Assembly: GCF_040750395.1 (NCBI RefSeq)
Contig: NZ_JBFLVD010000012.1
Span: 124,001-188,000, forward strand
DNA from: Scandinavium sp002470465
GTDB taxonomy: Bacteria > Pseudomonadota > Gammaproteobacteria > Enterobacterales > Enterobacteriaceae
Reading direction: 5' to 3'
DNA: 64,000 nucleotides
A program made the position numbers and the translations under genes. The notes beneath the pieces are model-generated. The model did no database searches, was not told the origin of the DNA, and was given only the letters and a program-made list of their open reading frames with translations. Positions within the stretch are counted from its first letter, which is position 1, and every line of letters begins with the position of its first letter. Below, piece by piece: positions 32,364 to 40,954 of this stretch.

Positions 32364-33092
32364 ATGATCAACTTGTCCAGACATCCGACCAGTTATCCGA
32401 CGCGCTACGAGGAGATTGCCGCGAAGCTCGAGCAGGAGCTGCGCAACCAGTACCGCTGCGGCGACTACCTTCCGGCCGAACATCAGCTGGCGGCGCGTTT
32501 TGAAGTCAACCGCCATACCCTTCGCCGCGCCATCGATCAGCTGGTGGAAAAAGGGTGGGTTCAGCGCCGTCAGGGCGTGGGCGTGCTGGTGCTGATGCGC
32601 CCGTTCGATTACCCGCTCAACGCTCAGGCCCGCTTCAGCCAGAACCTGCTCGATCAGGGCAGCCACCCGACCAGCGAAAAGCTGCTGTCGGTGCTGCGCC
32701 CGGCCTCTGGTCACGTGGCGGATGCGCTGGGGGTTCAGGAAGGCGACAACGTTATCCACTTGCGCACCCTGCGTCGGGTCAACGGCGTCGCGCTGTGCCT
32801 CATCGATCACTACTTTGCCGACATGCAGTTCTGGCCTGCGCTGCAGCGCTTCAACAGCGGCTCGCTGCACGATTTTCTGTATGCCGAACTGGGCCTGGGC
32901 CTGACGCGCACCCAGACGCGAATCAGCGCCCGTCGCGCCCAGGCAAAAGAAAGCAAGGTCCTCGAAATTCCGAACATGGCGCCGCTGCTGTGCGTGCGCA
33001 CCCTGAACCACCGTGAAAGCGAAGCGAACGCGGCGGAGTACTCCGTCAGCCTGACCCGCGCCGACATGATTGAATTCACCATGGAGCACTGA
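32364..33092 (+). CDS. phnF: GntR-family regulator PhnF
   Basis: A 242-residue repressor-type regulator. The N-terminal winged HTH (about 10-80) shows YLPAEHQLAARFEVNRHTLR and the C-terminal UTRA ligand domain covers about 95-240. It presumably controls the phn cluster; the E. coli gene is in the same position but its role is little defined. The start MINLSRHPTSYPTRYEEIA matches the family; an upstream in-frame region is the palindromic element. Here it is the first gene of the cluster. phnCDE, which precede it in E. coli, are not present. Confidence 0.95.
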   Translation: MINLSRHPTSYPTRYEEIAAKLEQELRNQYRCGDYLPAEHQLAARFEVNRHTLRRAIDQLVEKGWVQRRQGVGVLVLMRPFDYPLNAQARFSQNLLDQGSHPTSEKLLSVLRPASGHVADALGVQEGDNVIHLRTLRRVNGVALCLIDHYFADMQFWPALQRFNSGSLHDFLYAELGLGLTRTQTRISARRAQAKESKVLEIPNMAPLLCVRTLNHRESEANAAEYSVSLTRADMIEFTMEH

Positions 33093-33545
33093 ATGCCCTT
33101 CGATACCGCAACCCGCCAGCGCTGGATGTCGGCGCTGGCCCACAGCGAGCCCGCTGCACTCGCTGCCCGCATGCAGGCGCTACGGCTCTCGCCTGAGTAT
33201 GAAACCCTGCGCACGCCCGAAAGCGGGCTGGTGCAAATCCAGGCCCGGATGGGTGCCACGGGCTCCCGCTTCTTCGCCGGAGACGCCACGCTGACCCGCG
33301 CCGCTGTGCGCCTGGCTGACGGGACGATCGGCTACAGCTGGATCCTCGGGCGCGATAAAGCCCACGCCGAACGCTGCGCGCTTATCGATGCCCTGCTGCA
33401 AACCGAATCCCGGTTCCGGACCCTGATGGAAACCTTAATTGCCCCGCTGGAAGCCGAACGCGAAGCGCGCATTGCCGCGCGTCAGGCAGAAGTGAACGCC
33501 AGCCGGGTGGACTTCTTTACCTTAGTGCGTGGAGACAACGCATGA
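33093..33545 (+). CDS. phnG: C-P lyase core subunit PhnG
   Basis: A 150-residue subunit of the PhnGHIJ core complex. With PhnI, PhnH and PhnL it is needed to form 5-phosphoribosyl-1-phosphonate from ATP and a phosphonate. The N-terminus TRQRWMSALAHSEPAALAARM is typical. Its ATG follows the phnF stop directly and it overlaps phnH by four bases. Confidence 0.96.
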   Translation: MPFDTATRQRWMSALAHSEPAALAARMQALRLSPEYETLRTPESGLVQIQARMGATGSRFFAGDATLTRAAVRLADGTIGYSWILGRDKAHAERCALIDALLQTESRFRTLMETLIAPLEAEREARIAARQAEVNASRVDFFTLVRGDNA

Positions 33546-34138
33546 CGCTTTCTACCGAACTGAAAACCGCTTTCCCGCTTCCGGTGCAGGATGCCCAACA
33601 CAGTTTTCGCCGTCTGCTGAAGGCCATGAGCGAGCCCGGCGTGATTGTGTCGCTGCATCAACATAAGCACGGCTGGCAGCCGCTCTCACCTGCCACCACC
33701 AGCGTACTGCTGACGCTCGCCGATAACGATACGCCGGTGTGGCTCTCCGGCCCGCTGGACAACGACATCGCCCGTCAGAACCTGCGTTTTCACACCAACG
33801 CGCCTTTAGTGGAACAGCCGCACCACGCGCTGTTCGCCGTGACCGATGCCTCTATCAGCACCGAACAGCTGAATGCGCTCTCGGCAGGCAGCGCCATCGC
33901 TCCGGAAACCAGCGCCACGCTGATTGTGCAGCTGAACAGCCTGAGCGGTGGCCGCATGCTGCGCCTGACCGGCGCGGGCATTCAGGAAGAGCGGATGATC
34001 GCCCCACAGCTGCTGGCGTGCATTCTGCATGAGCTGACCGAACGCCCGCACCCGTTCCCGCTGGGCGTTGACCTGATTCTGACCTGCGGCGACCGCCTGC
34101 TGGCCATCCCGCGTACCACTCACGTGGAGGTTTGCTGA
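33542..34138 (+). CDS. phnH: C-P lyase core subunit PhnH
   Basis: A 198-residue subunit of the C-P lyase core, structurally related to PLP-dependent transferases but without cofactor. It opens with FPLPVQDAQHSFRRLLKAMSEPG and ends with CGDRLLAIPRTTHVEVC, as in E. coli. It overlaps phnG by four bases and phnI by one. Confidence 0.96.
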   Translation: MTLSTELKTAFPLPVQDAQHSFRRLLKAMSEPGVIVSLHQHKHGWQPLSPATTSVLLTLADNDTPVWLSGPLDNDIARQNLRFHTNAPLVEQPHHALFAVTDASISTEQLNALSAGSAIAPETSATLIVQLNSLSGGRMLRLTGAGIQEERMIAPQLLACILHELTERPHPFPLGVDLILTCGDRLLAIPRTTHVEVC

Positions 34139-35202
34139 TGTACGTTGCCGTCAAAGGGGGCGAAAAGGCCATCGCCGCCGCGCACGCTTTGCAGGAGCAA
34201 AAACGCCGTGGTAATCCGGCCCTGCCAGAGATTACCGTGGAGCAAATCGAGCAACAGCTCAACCTCGCCGTTGACCGGGTGATGACCGAAGGCGGCATCG
34301 CCGACCGCGAACTGGCAGCGCTGGCGCTGAAGCAGGCCAGCGGTGATAACGTCGAAGCCATCTTCCTGCTGCGCGCATACCGCACCACCCTTGCAAAACT
34401 CGCCGTCAGCGAGCCGATTAACACCGCCGACATGCGCATCGAGCGCCGTATCTCCGCCGTGTACAAGGACGTGCCCGGCGGCCAGTTGCTTGGCCCCACC
34501 TACGATTACACGCATCGCCTGCTGGATTTCGCCCTGCTGGCGAACGGCGAAACGCCTGGCGTTCGCCCGGGCGATGAACAGCCCGCCGCCTCGCCGCACG
34601 TGTTCAGCCTGCTGACCCACCAGGGACTGGCGAAAGCCGAAGAAGATACCGGCGCCACGCCGGACGATATCACCCGCACGCCGCCGGTTTATCCGTGCTC
34701 ACGCGCTTCCCGCCTGCAACAGCTGATGCGCGGCGACGAAGGCTATCTGCTGGCACTGGCCTACTCCACGCAGCGCGGCTACGGGCGTAATCACCCGTTT
34801 GCAGGGGAAATCCGCAGCGGCCACGTTAACGTGGAAATTGTGCCGGAAGAGCTGGGTTTTGCAGTGAACGTCGGCGAACTGCTGATGACCGAATGCGAAA
34901 TGGTCAACGGCTTTGTCGCCCCGGAAGAGGAAGCGCCTCACTTCACGCGCGGCTACGGGCTGGTGTTCGGCCTCAGCGAACGTAAAGCAATGGCGATGGC
35001 GCTGATGGACCGGGCGCTTCAGGCACCGGAGTACGATGAGCACGTTGCGGGCCCGGCGCAGGACGAGGAATTCGTGCTGGCCCACGCCGATAACGTCGAA
35101 GCCGCAGGATTCGTCTCACACCTCAAACTGCCCCACTACGTCGATTTCCAGGCCGAACTGGAACTGCTTAAACGCCTGCAACAGGAGCGCAACCGTGGCT
35201 AA
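34138..35202 (+). CDS. phnI: C-P lyase core subunit PhnI (nucleosidase activity)
   Basis: A 354-residue subunit that displaces adenine from ATP so that phosphonate is coupled to ribose triphosphate. The E. coli length is matched. MYVAVKGGEKAIAAAHALQ is the conserved start; an ATG two codons upstream is inside the end of phnH. It overlaps phnJ by eight bases. Confidence 0.96.
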   Translation: MYVAVKGGEKAIAAAHALQEQKRRGNPALPEITVEQIEQQLNLAVDRVMTEGGIADRELAALALKQASGDNVEAIFLLRAYRTTLAKLAVSEPINTADMRIERRISAVYKDVPGGQLLGPTYDYTHRLLDFALLANGETPGVRPGDEQPAASPHVFSLLTHQGLAKAEEDTGATPDDITRTPPVYPCSRASRLQQLMRGDEGYLLALAYSTQRGYGRNHPFAGEIRSGHVNVEIVPEELGFAVNVGELLMTECEMVNGFVAPEEEAPHFTRGYGLVFGLSERKAMAMALMDRALQAPEYDEHVAGPAQDEEFVLAHADNVEAAGFVSHLKLPHYVDFQAELELLKRLQQERNRG

Positions 35203-36040
35203 TCTCAGCGGCTATAACTTCGCGTATCTCGACGAACAAACCAAGCGCATGATCCGCCGCGCCATTCTGAAAGCCGTCGCCATTCCCGGCTATCAGGTGC
35301 CGTTCGGCGGGCGTGAAATGCCGATGCCTTACGGCTGGGGCACCGGCGGTATTCAGCTCACCGCAAGCGTTATCGGCGAAGCGGACGTGCTGAAGGTGAT
35401 TGACCAGGGTGCCGACGACACCACCAACGCAGTCTCTATCCGTAACTTCTTTAAACGTGTTACCGGGGTCAATACCACGGAAAAAACCGAAGACGCGACG
35501 CTTATCCAGACGCGTCACCGCATTCCCGAAACGCCGCTGGTTGAGGATCAGATTCTGATTTTCCAGGTACCGATTCCGGAGCCTCTGCGCTTTATCGAGC
35601 CGCGCGAAACCGAAACCCGCACCATGCACGCGCTGGAAGAGTACGGCGTGATGCAGGTGAAGCTGTACGAAGATATCGCCCGCTTCGGCCACATCGCCAC
35701 CACCTACGCCTACCCGGTGAAGGTCAACAACCGCTACGTCATGGACCCGTCGCCGATCCCAAAATTCGACAACCCGAAAATGGACAATATGCCCGCGCTG
35801 CAGCTGTTCGGAGCCGGTCGCGAGAAGCGTATCTACGCTGTGCCGCCGTATACCAAAGTGGAAAGCCTCGACTTCGACGATCATCCGTTCACCGTCCAGC
35901 AGTGGGATGAGCCCTGCGCCATCTGCGGCTCGCGCCACAGCTACCTCGATGAAGTGGTGCTCGACGACACCGGCAAACGGATGTTTGTCTGCTCCGATAC
36001 CGACTACTGCCGCCAACAGAGCGAGGCGCTAAACCAATGA
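35195..36040 (+). CDS. phnJ: C-P lyase radical SAM enzyme PhnJ
   Basis: A 281-residue radical SAM enzyme that cleaves the carbon-phosphorus bond of ribosyl phosphonates, releasing alkane and a cyclic phosphate. The unusual cluster-binding Cys lie near the C-terminus: CAIC (241 and 244) and VCSDTDYC (266 and 272), the last being the proposed catalytic thiol. GTG start (MANLSGYNFAYL) inside the end of phnI. It overlaps phnK by four bases. Confidence 0.97.
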   Translation: MANLSGYNFAYLDEQTKRMIRRAILKAVAIPGYQVPFGGREMPMPYGWGTGGIQLTASVIGEADVLKVIDQGADDTTNAVSIRNFFKRVTGVNTTEKTEDATLIQTRHRIPETPLVEDQILIFQVPIPEPLRFIEPRETETRTMHALEEYGVMQVKLYEDIARFGHIATTYAYPVKVNNRYVMDPSPIPKFDNPKMDNMPALQLFGAGREKRIYAVPPYTKVESLDFDDHPFTVQQWDEPCAICGSRHSYLDEVVLDDTGKRMFVCSDTDYCRQQSEALNQ

Positions 36041-36795
36041 ATCAGCCGCTACTTTCGGTCAATAACCTGACCCACCTTTATGCGCCAGGCAAAGGCTTCA
36101 CCGACGTCTCGTTTGAGCTGTGGCCTGGCGAAGTCCTCGGTATCGTCGGCGAATCCGGCTCCGGCAAAACCACGCTGCTGAAGGCCATTTCCGCACGCCT
36201 GGCCCCGCAGCAGGGCGAAGTGGTTTACGAAAACCAGTCGCTGTACGGCATGAGCGAAGGCAAGCGCCGTCGCCTGCTGCGCACCGAATGGGGTGTCGTC
36301 CACCAGCACCCGATGGACGGCCTGCGCCGCCAGGTTTCGGCGGGCGGCAACATCGGCGAGCGCCTGATGGCCACCGGGGCGCGCCACTACGGCCACATTC
36401 GCGAAACCGCGCAGCAGTGGCTGGAGGCGGTGGAAATCCCGCCATCACGCATCGACGAACTGCCGACGACGTTCTCCGGCGGCATGCAGCAGCGCCTGCA
36501 AATCGCCCGCAACCTGGTGACGCACCCGAAGCTGGTGTTTATGGACGAGCCCACCGGTGGCCTTGACGTCTCCGTGCAGGCGCGCCTGCTCGACCTGCTC
36601 AGAGGCCTGGTGGTGGAACTGGATCTGGCGGTGGTGATTGTCACCCATGATTTGGGTGTCGCCCGCCTACTGGCAGACCGACTGATGGTGATGAAGGAGG
36701 GCCAGGTGGTGGAAAGTGGCTTAACCGACCGCGTGCTCGACGACCCGCACCATCCGTATACCCAGCTACTGGTGTCGTCCGTATTGCAGAACTGA
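36037..36795 (+). CDS. phnK: C-P lyase complex ATP-binding protein PhnK
   Basis: A 252-residue ABC-type ATPase resembling oligopeptide-importer ATPases that binds the PhnGHIJ core rather than a membrane permease. Walker A GESGSGKTT is near residue 41, signature FSGGMQQRLQIARNL near 150 and Walker B LVFMDEPTGGLD near 170. A BIME separates it from phnL, which breaks the tight spacing of the operon. Confidence 0.96.
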   Translation: MNQPLLSVNNLTHLYAPGKGFTDVSFELWPGEVLGIVGESGSGKTTLLKAISARLAPQQGEVVYENQSLYGMSEGKRRRLLRTEWGVVHQHPMDGLRRQVSAGGNIGERLMATGARHYGHIRETAQQWLEAVEIPPSRIDELPTTFSGGMQQRLQIARNLVTHPKLVFMDEPTGGLDVSVQARLLDLLRGLVVELDLAVVIVTHDLGVARLLADRLMVMKEGQVVESGLTDRVLDDPHHPYTQLLVSSVLQN

Positions 36796-36797
36796 CT

Positions 36798-36888
36798 TTT
36801 TGTCGGGTGGCGGCTTTGCCTTACCCGACCTACAGCGCCATATATTTGTAGGCCGGGTAAGCGCAGCGCCACCCGGCAATCAGAATCA
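36798..36888. repeat. REP pair inside the phn operon (phnK-phnL)
   Basis: Two inverted units (GTCGGGTGGCGGCTTTGCC / TTACCCGACCTACA, then TTTGTAGGCCGGGTAAGCGC / GCCACCCGGCAA). It is the only gap of more than about 90 bases between phnF and phnN. Confidence 0.9.
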
Positions 36889-36898
36889 CGAGGCCAAC

Positions 36899-37579
36899 AT
36901 GATTCGCGTTGAAAACCTGAGTAAAACCTTCGTCCTGCATCATCAAAACGGCATTCACCTGCCGGTGCTCTGGAAAGCCGAACTGACCGTCGACGCCGGG
37001 GAATGCGTCGTACTGCATGGCCATTCCGGCAGCGGAAAATCAACTCTCTTACGCTCCCTGTACGCCAACTATCTGCCGGACACGGGCCACATTCACGTGA
37101 GGCACGGTGATGAGTGGGTCGATTTAGTCACCGCTCCGGCGCGCAAAGTGCTGGAAGTGCGCAAAACCACCATCGGCTGGGTAAGTCAGTTCCTGCGCGT
37201 GATCCCACGTATTTCGGCGCTCGACGTCGTTATGCAGCCGCTGCTGGATCTCGGCGTACCTCGCGATGAGTGCTATGTCAAAGCCGCGAGTCTGTTAACG
37301 CGCCTGAACGTGCCGGAACATTTGTGGCACCTGCCGCCCTCAACCTTCTCCGGCGGCGAGCAGCAGCGCGTCAACATCGCCCGTGGGTTTGTCGTTGACT
37401 ACCCGATTCTGCTGCTTGATGAACCCACCGCCTCGCTGGATGAAAAGAACAGCGCCGCCGTGGTTCAGCTTATCGACGAAGCCAAGGCGCGCGGCGCGGC
37501 GATCGTCGGCATTTTCCATGATGAAGCGGTGCGCTCCCGCGTCGCCGACCGCCTGTACCCGATGGGAGCCGCAGCATGA
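36899..37579 (+). CDS. phnL: C-P lyase complex ATP-binding protein PhnL
   Basis: A 226-residue ABC-type ATPase needed with PhnGHI for coupling phosphonate to ATP. Walker A GHSGSGKST is near residue 42, signature FSGGEQQRVNIARGF near 150 and Walker B ILLLDEPTASLD near 170. The start MIRVENLSKTF is placed after CACGAGGCCAAC; an upstream in-frame frame would be translated from the REP pair. It overlaps phnM by four bases. Confidence 0.96.
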   Translation: MIRVENLSKTFVLHHQNGIHLPVLWKAELTVDAGECVVLHGHSGSGKSTLLRSLYANYLPDTGHIHVRHGDEWVDLVTAPARKVLEVRKTTIGWVSQFLRVIPRISALDVVMQPLLDLGVPRDECYVKAASLLTRLNVPEHLWHLPPSTFSGGEQQRVNIARGFVVDYPILLLDEPTASLDEKNSAAVVQLIDEAKARGAAIVGIFHDEAVRSRVADRLYPMGAAA

Positions 37580-38712
37580 TTATCAACAACGTGAAGTTAG
37601 TGCTGGAAAATGAAGTGGTTCACGGCTCCATTGATATTCAGGACGGCGTGATCCGTACCTTCGCCGAAACCCAAAGCCAGAATCCGCAGGCAATGGACGG
37701 CGAAGGCGGCTGGCTGCTGCCGGGGCTCATTGAGCTGCACACCGACAACCTTGATAAATTCTTCACCCCGCGCCCGAAAGTCGACTGGCCCGCGCATTCG
37801 GCAATGAGCAGCCATGACGCGCTGATGGTGGCAAGCGGCATCACCACCGTGCTGGACGCGGTGGCGATTGGCGACGTACGCGACGGCGGCGATCGTCTGG
37901 AAAACTTAGAGAAGATGATCAACGCCGTCGAGGACACGCAAAAGCGCGGCCTCAACCGCGCCGAGCATCGCCTGCACCTGCGCTGCGAGCTGCCGCATTT
38001 CACCACCCTGCCGCTGTTTGAAAAGCTGGTCGACCGGGAGCTGGTGTCGCTGGTTTCCCTGATGGATCACTCGCCGGGCCAGCGCCAGTACGCCGACCGT
38101 TCGAAATATCGCGAGTACTATCAGGGCAAATATCACCTGACCAACGAGCAGATGGCGCGTTTCGAAACCGAGCAAACCGCGCTGGCAGAGGAGTGGTCGT
38201 ATCCGAACAGAATGGCCATTTCCGAAGCCTGCCGCGCGCGTAATATTGCGCTGGCAAGCCACGACGATGCTACGCACGAGCATGTTGTGGAATCGCATCA
38301 GATTGGTAGCGTGATCGCAGAATTTCCCACCACGTTCGAAGCCGCGCACTCTTCCCGCCAGCTTGGAATGAACGTGCTGATGGGTGCCCCGAACATCGTG
38401 CGCGGCGGCTCGCATTCCGGCAACGTGGCGGCACATGAACTGGCCTCACGCGGCCTGCTCGATATTCTCTCGTCTGACTATTACCCGGCGAGCCTGCTGG
38501 ACGCCGCGTTCCGCATCGCTGACGACGATCGCAATGCGTTCAACCTGCCTCAGGCGATTCACCTCGTCACGCGCAACCCCGCGCGGGCGCTTAATCTCTC
38601 CGACCGTGGCGTGATTGCCGAAGGCAAACGCGCGGACCTGGTGCTGGTGCACCGCAAAGGCGAGCACGTGCATATCGACCACGTGTGGCGCCAGGGCAAG
38701 AGGGTGTTCTGA
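37576..38712 (+). CDS. phnM: Ribose triphosphonate diphosphatase PhnM
   Basis: A 378-residue amidohydrolase-fold metalloenzyme that removes pyrophosphate from 5-triphosphoribosyl-1-phosphonate. The first metal-binding motif is modified, IELHTDN near residue 52. Later ligands include HDDATHEHV and the C-terminal GVIAEGKRADLVLV. Length equals that of E. coli. Confidence 0.96.
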   Translation: MIINNVKLVLENEVVHGSIDIQDGVIRTFAETQSQNPQAMDGEGGWLLPGLIELHTDNLDKFFTPRPKVDWPAHSAMSSHDALMVASGITTVLDAVAIGDVRDGGDRLENLEKMINAVEDTQKRGLNRAEHRLHLRCELPHFTTLPLFEKLVDRELVSLVSLMDHSPGQRQYADRSKYREYYQGKYHLTNEQMARFETEQTALAEEWSYPNRMAISEACRARNIALASHDDATHEHVVESHQIGSVIAEFPTTFEAAHSSRQLGMNVLMGAPNIVRGGSHSGNVAAHELASRGLLDILSSDYYPASLLDAAFRIADDDRNAFNLPQAIHLVTRNPARALNLSDRGVIAEGKRADLVLVHRKGEHVHIDHVWRQGKRVF

Positions 38713-39278
38713 TGACGGGAAGACTTATCTGGTTAGTCGGCCCGTCCGGGTCAGGGAAAGACAGCCTGCTGGCGGCGTTACGCCAGCAGGAACACGCACA
38801 GATGCTGGTCGCTCATCGCTACATTACCCGCCCAGCCAGTGCCGGAAGCGAAAACCATATCGCGCTCAGCGAGCATGAATTTTTCACCCGCGCCGAGCGC
38901 CAGCTTTTCGCCCTGAGCTGGCACGCCAACGCGCTGTACTACGGCGTCGGCATTGAAATCGACGTCTGGCTGCACGCCGGGTTTGACGTGGTGGTGAACG
39001 GTTCTCGCGCCCATCTGCCGCAGGCGAAGGCCCGCTATGCCAATGCGCTGCTGCCGGTGTGTTTGCAGGTGTCACCCGATGTGCTGCGCAGCCGCCTCGA
39101 ACAACGCGGAAGGGAAACGCAAAAAGAGATAGCACAGCGGCTCGATCGCGCCGCACGCTACACGCCCACCGGCTGTTTAATGCTGAACAACGACGGCAGT
39201 CTGCTACAGTCTGTGGACACCTTTTTGCAGATGATCCGCACTCATGGAAACCAGAAAGAGAGCCAGCATGTCCTGTGA
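38712..39278 (+). CDS. phnN: Ribose 1,5-bisphosphate phosphokinase PhnN
   Basis: A 188-residue P-loop kinase that phosphorylates ribose 1,5-bisphosphate to PRPP, recycling the ribose of the C-P lyase pathway. Walker A GPSGSGKDS is near residue 9. It starts at the phnM stop (one-base overlap); an in-frame ATG nine codons upstream is inside phnM. Confidence 0.95.
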   Translation: MTGRLIWLVGPSGSGKDSLLAALRQQEHAQMLVAHRYITRPASAGSENHIALSEHEFFTRAERQLFALSWHANALYYGVGIEIDVWLHAGFDVVVNGSRAHLPQAKARYANALLPVCLQVSPDVLRSRLEQRGRETQKEIAQRLDRAARYTPTGCLMLNNDGSLLQSVDTFLQMIRTHGNQKESQHVL

Positions 39279-39699
39279 CCTTCGCCCCGCAAGCCTCGCC
39301 GATACCGAAGCCGTTTATGGCCTGATTTGCGAGCTGAAAAAGAAAGCCTATGACCGCAACACCTTCGCGGCGGGCTTTGCCGCGAACCTTAACAACCCGC
39401 AGCAGCGCTATCAGTTGGCCGAGGTAAGCGGCGAAGTCGTCGGGCTTATCGGTATCCAGATCATGTTCCCGCTGAACCTCAACTGCTGGATTGGCGAGAT
39501 TCAGGAGCTGGTCGTCCTGCCGCAGATGCGCGGCCTGAACGTTGGTAAACGGCTTCTGGCATGGGCCGAAGACGAAGCCCGCAAAAACGGCGCCAGCCTG
39601 ATGGAGCTCTCCAGCGGCAAGGTCCGTACCGATGCGCACCGTTTCTACCAGCGAGAAGGGTACGAGCAGAGCCATTTTCGGTTTAAGAAGACGCTGTGA
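39268..39699 (+). CDS. phnO: Aminoalkylphosphonate N-acetyltransferase PhnO
   Basis: A 143-residue GNAT acetyltransferase that acetylates aminoalkylphosphonates using acetyl-CoA. The acetyl-CoA loop is visible as QMRGLNVGKRLLAWAE, and HRFYQREGYEQSHFRF is the C-terminal block. The start at MSCDLRP has AAAGAGAG upstream; a start eight codons earlier (39244) is possible but has no ribosome site. It overlaps phnN by 11 bases. Confidence 0.93.
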   Translation: MSCDLRPASLADTEAVYGLICELKKKAYDRNTFAAGFAANLNNPQQRYQLAEVSGEVVGLIGIQIMFPLNLNCWIGEIQELVVLPQMRGLNVGKRLLAWAEDEARKNGASLMELSSGKVRTDAHRFYQREGYEQSHFRFKKTL

Positions 39700-39704
39700 A
39701 CAAT

Positions 39705-39780
39705 TGCCCGGCGGCACTGCGTTTGCCGGGCCTACGGTTTTGTAGGCCGGGTAAGGCAAAGCCGCCACCCGGCGCTCTCT
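39705..39780. repeat. REP pair between phnO and phnP
   Basis: Units TTGCCCGGCGGCACTGCG / TTTGCCGGGCCTACG and TTTTGTAGGCCGGGTAAGGC / GCCACCCGGCG. Confidence 0.88.
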
Positions 39781-39793
39781 GACGAGGTGACCC

Positions 39794-40552
39794 ATGAACC
39801 TGTCCATTCGCCTGACCGGCACCGGCGGCGCGCAGCTGGTGCCCGCCTTCGGCTGTGAATGCAAAGCCTGCCAGCGCGCACGGCTCAACTCCGATTTTCG
39901 CCGTCGCCCATGCAGCGGTGAAGTGCGCTACAACGGCGCTGTCACGCTACTGGACGCGGGGATCCCTGACCTGATGGACCATCATGCAGCAGGCAGCTTC
40001 CGCCAGTTTTTGCTCACCCATTATCATATGGATCACGTGCAGGGCCTGTTTCCGCTGCGCTGGGGCGTGGGTGATAAAATCCCCGTTTACGGGCCGCCGG
40101 ACGAGCAGGGGTGTGACGATCTCTTTAAGCATCCCGGCCTGCTCGATTTCAGCCACGTCGTCGAGCCGTTTGTGGTGTTTGAACTGCAGGGCTTGCAGGT
40201 CACACCGCTGCCGCTCAACCATTCAAAACTCACCTTCGGCTACCTGCTGGAATCCGCCCACAGCCGGGTGGCGTGGCTCTCGGACACCGCCGGGCTGCCG
40301 GAAAAAACGCTGAAATTTTTACTCAACAACCGCCCGCAGGTGACGATCATCGACTGTAGCCACGAGCCGCGCACGGAGCCGCCGCGCAATCACTGCGATC
40401 TGAACACGGTTATGGCGATCAACGAGATCGTCCGCTGCCCGCGCGTGGTGCTGACGCACATCAGCCATCAGTTTGACGCGTGGATGATGGACAACCCGCT
40501 GCCGGAAGGCATCGAAGCGGGATTTGACGGAATGGACATTGTGGTGGATTAG
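39794..40552 (+). CDS. phnP: Phosphoribosyl 1,2-cyclic phosphate phosphodiesterase PhnP
   Basis: A 252-residue metallo-beta-lactamase-fold phosphodiesterase opening the cyclic phosphate that PhnJ produces, to give ribose 1,5-bisphosphate for PhnN. The metal motif HYHMDHVQGL is near residue 76. An early Cys cluster GCECKACQRA (about 21-30) is the extra zinc site of this family. The last four bases overlap the convergent yjdP stop. Confidence 0.96.
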   Translation: MNLSIRLTGTGGAQLVPAFGCECKACQRARLNSDFRRRPCSGEVRYNGAVTLLDAGIPDLMDHHAAGSFRQFLLTHYHMDHVQGLFPLRWGVGDKIPVYGPPDEQGCDDLFKHPGLLDFSHVVEPFVVFELQGLQVTPLPLNHSKLTFGYLLESAHSRVAWLSDTAGLPEKTLKFLLNNRPQVTIIDCSHEPRTEPPRNHCDLNTVMAINEIVRCPRVVLTHISHQFDAWMMDNPLPEGIEAGFDGMDIVVD

Positions 40553-40881
40553 CGGTCGTACTCTTCCCGCAGCTGATTTTCTTCGTCATCGAGCTGACGG
40601 CGCTCCTGGTCGAGCTGACGCTGCCTGTCGTCTAACTGGCGACGCCTGTCTTCAAGCTGACGGTAGCGGTCATCATACTGACGGCTGCGTTCGGTATTCT
40701 GCGGGCGATCGCTGTCATCGTCGTCGCGATCGTCGTGATAAACGCGATCGCTGTCCGGTTTGTACGCGTCGTTGATCGCCTGCTGAATGTTGCCGATCGC
40801 ATCATCAATGATATCGGCATGCGCCAGCTGGCTTGCCAGGGAGAGCGTGCAAAACAGCAGCGCCGTTGCGGGTCGTTTCAT
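40549..40881 (-). CDS. yjdP: Exported coiled-coil protein YjdP
   Basis: A 110-residue protein with a signal peptide (cleavage after about LAHA, residue 22). The mature part is extremely charged: an Asp-rich segment (DDRDDDDSD) and then a heptad-like repeat of R-QL-DD-RQRQL units (about 68-105), predicted as a long coiled coil. It matches the E. coli gene next to phnP. Periplasmic location is inferred; function is unknown. Confidence 0.9.
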   Translation of the reverse strand: MKRPATALLFCTLSLASQLAHADIIDDAIGNIQQAINDAYKPDSDRVYHDDRDDDDSDRPQNTERSRQYDDRYRQLEDRRRQLDDRQRQLDQERRQLDDEENQLREEYDR

Positions 40882-40954
40882 CGGATCAGGCTCTGGAGTG
40901 AACTGACCTCAGCCTAATCAATGCCCATAACGGCGAGTAGCGGACGAATCTCAA

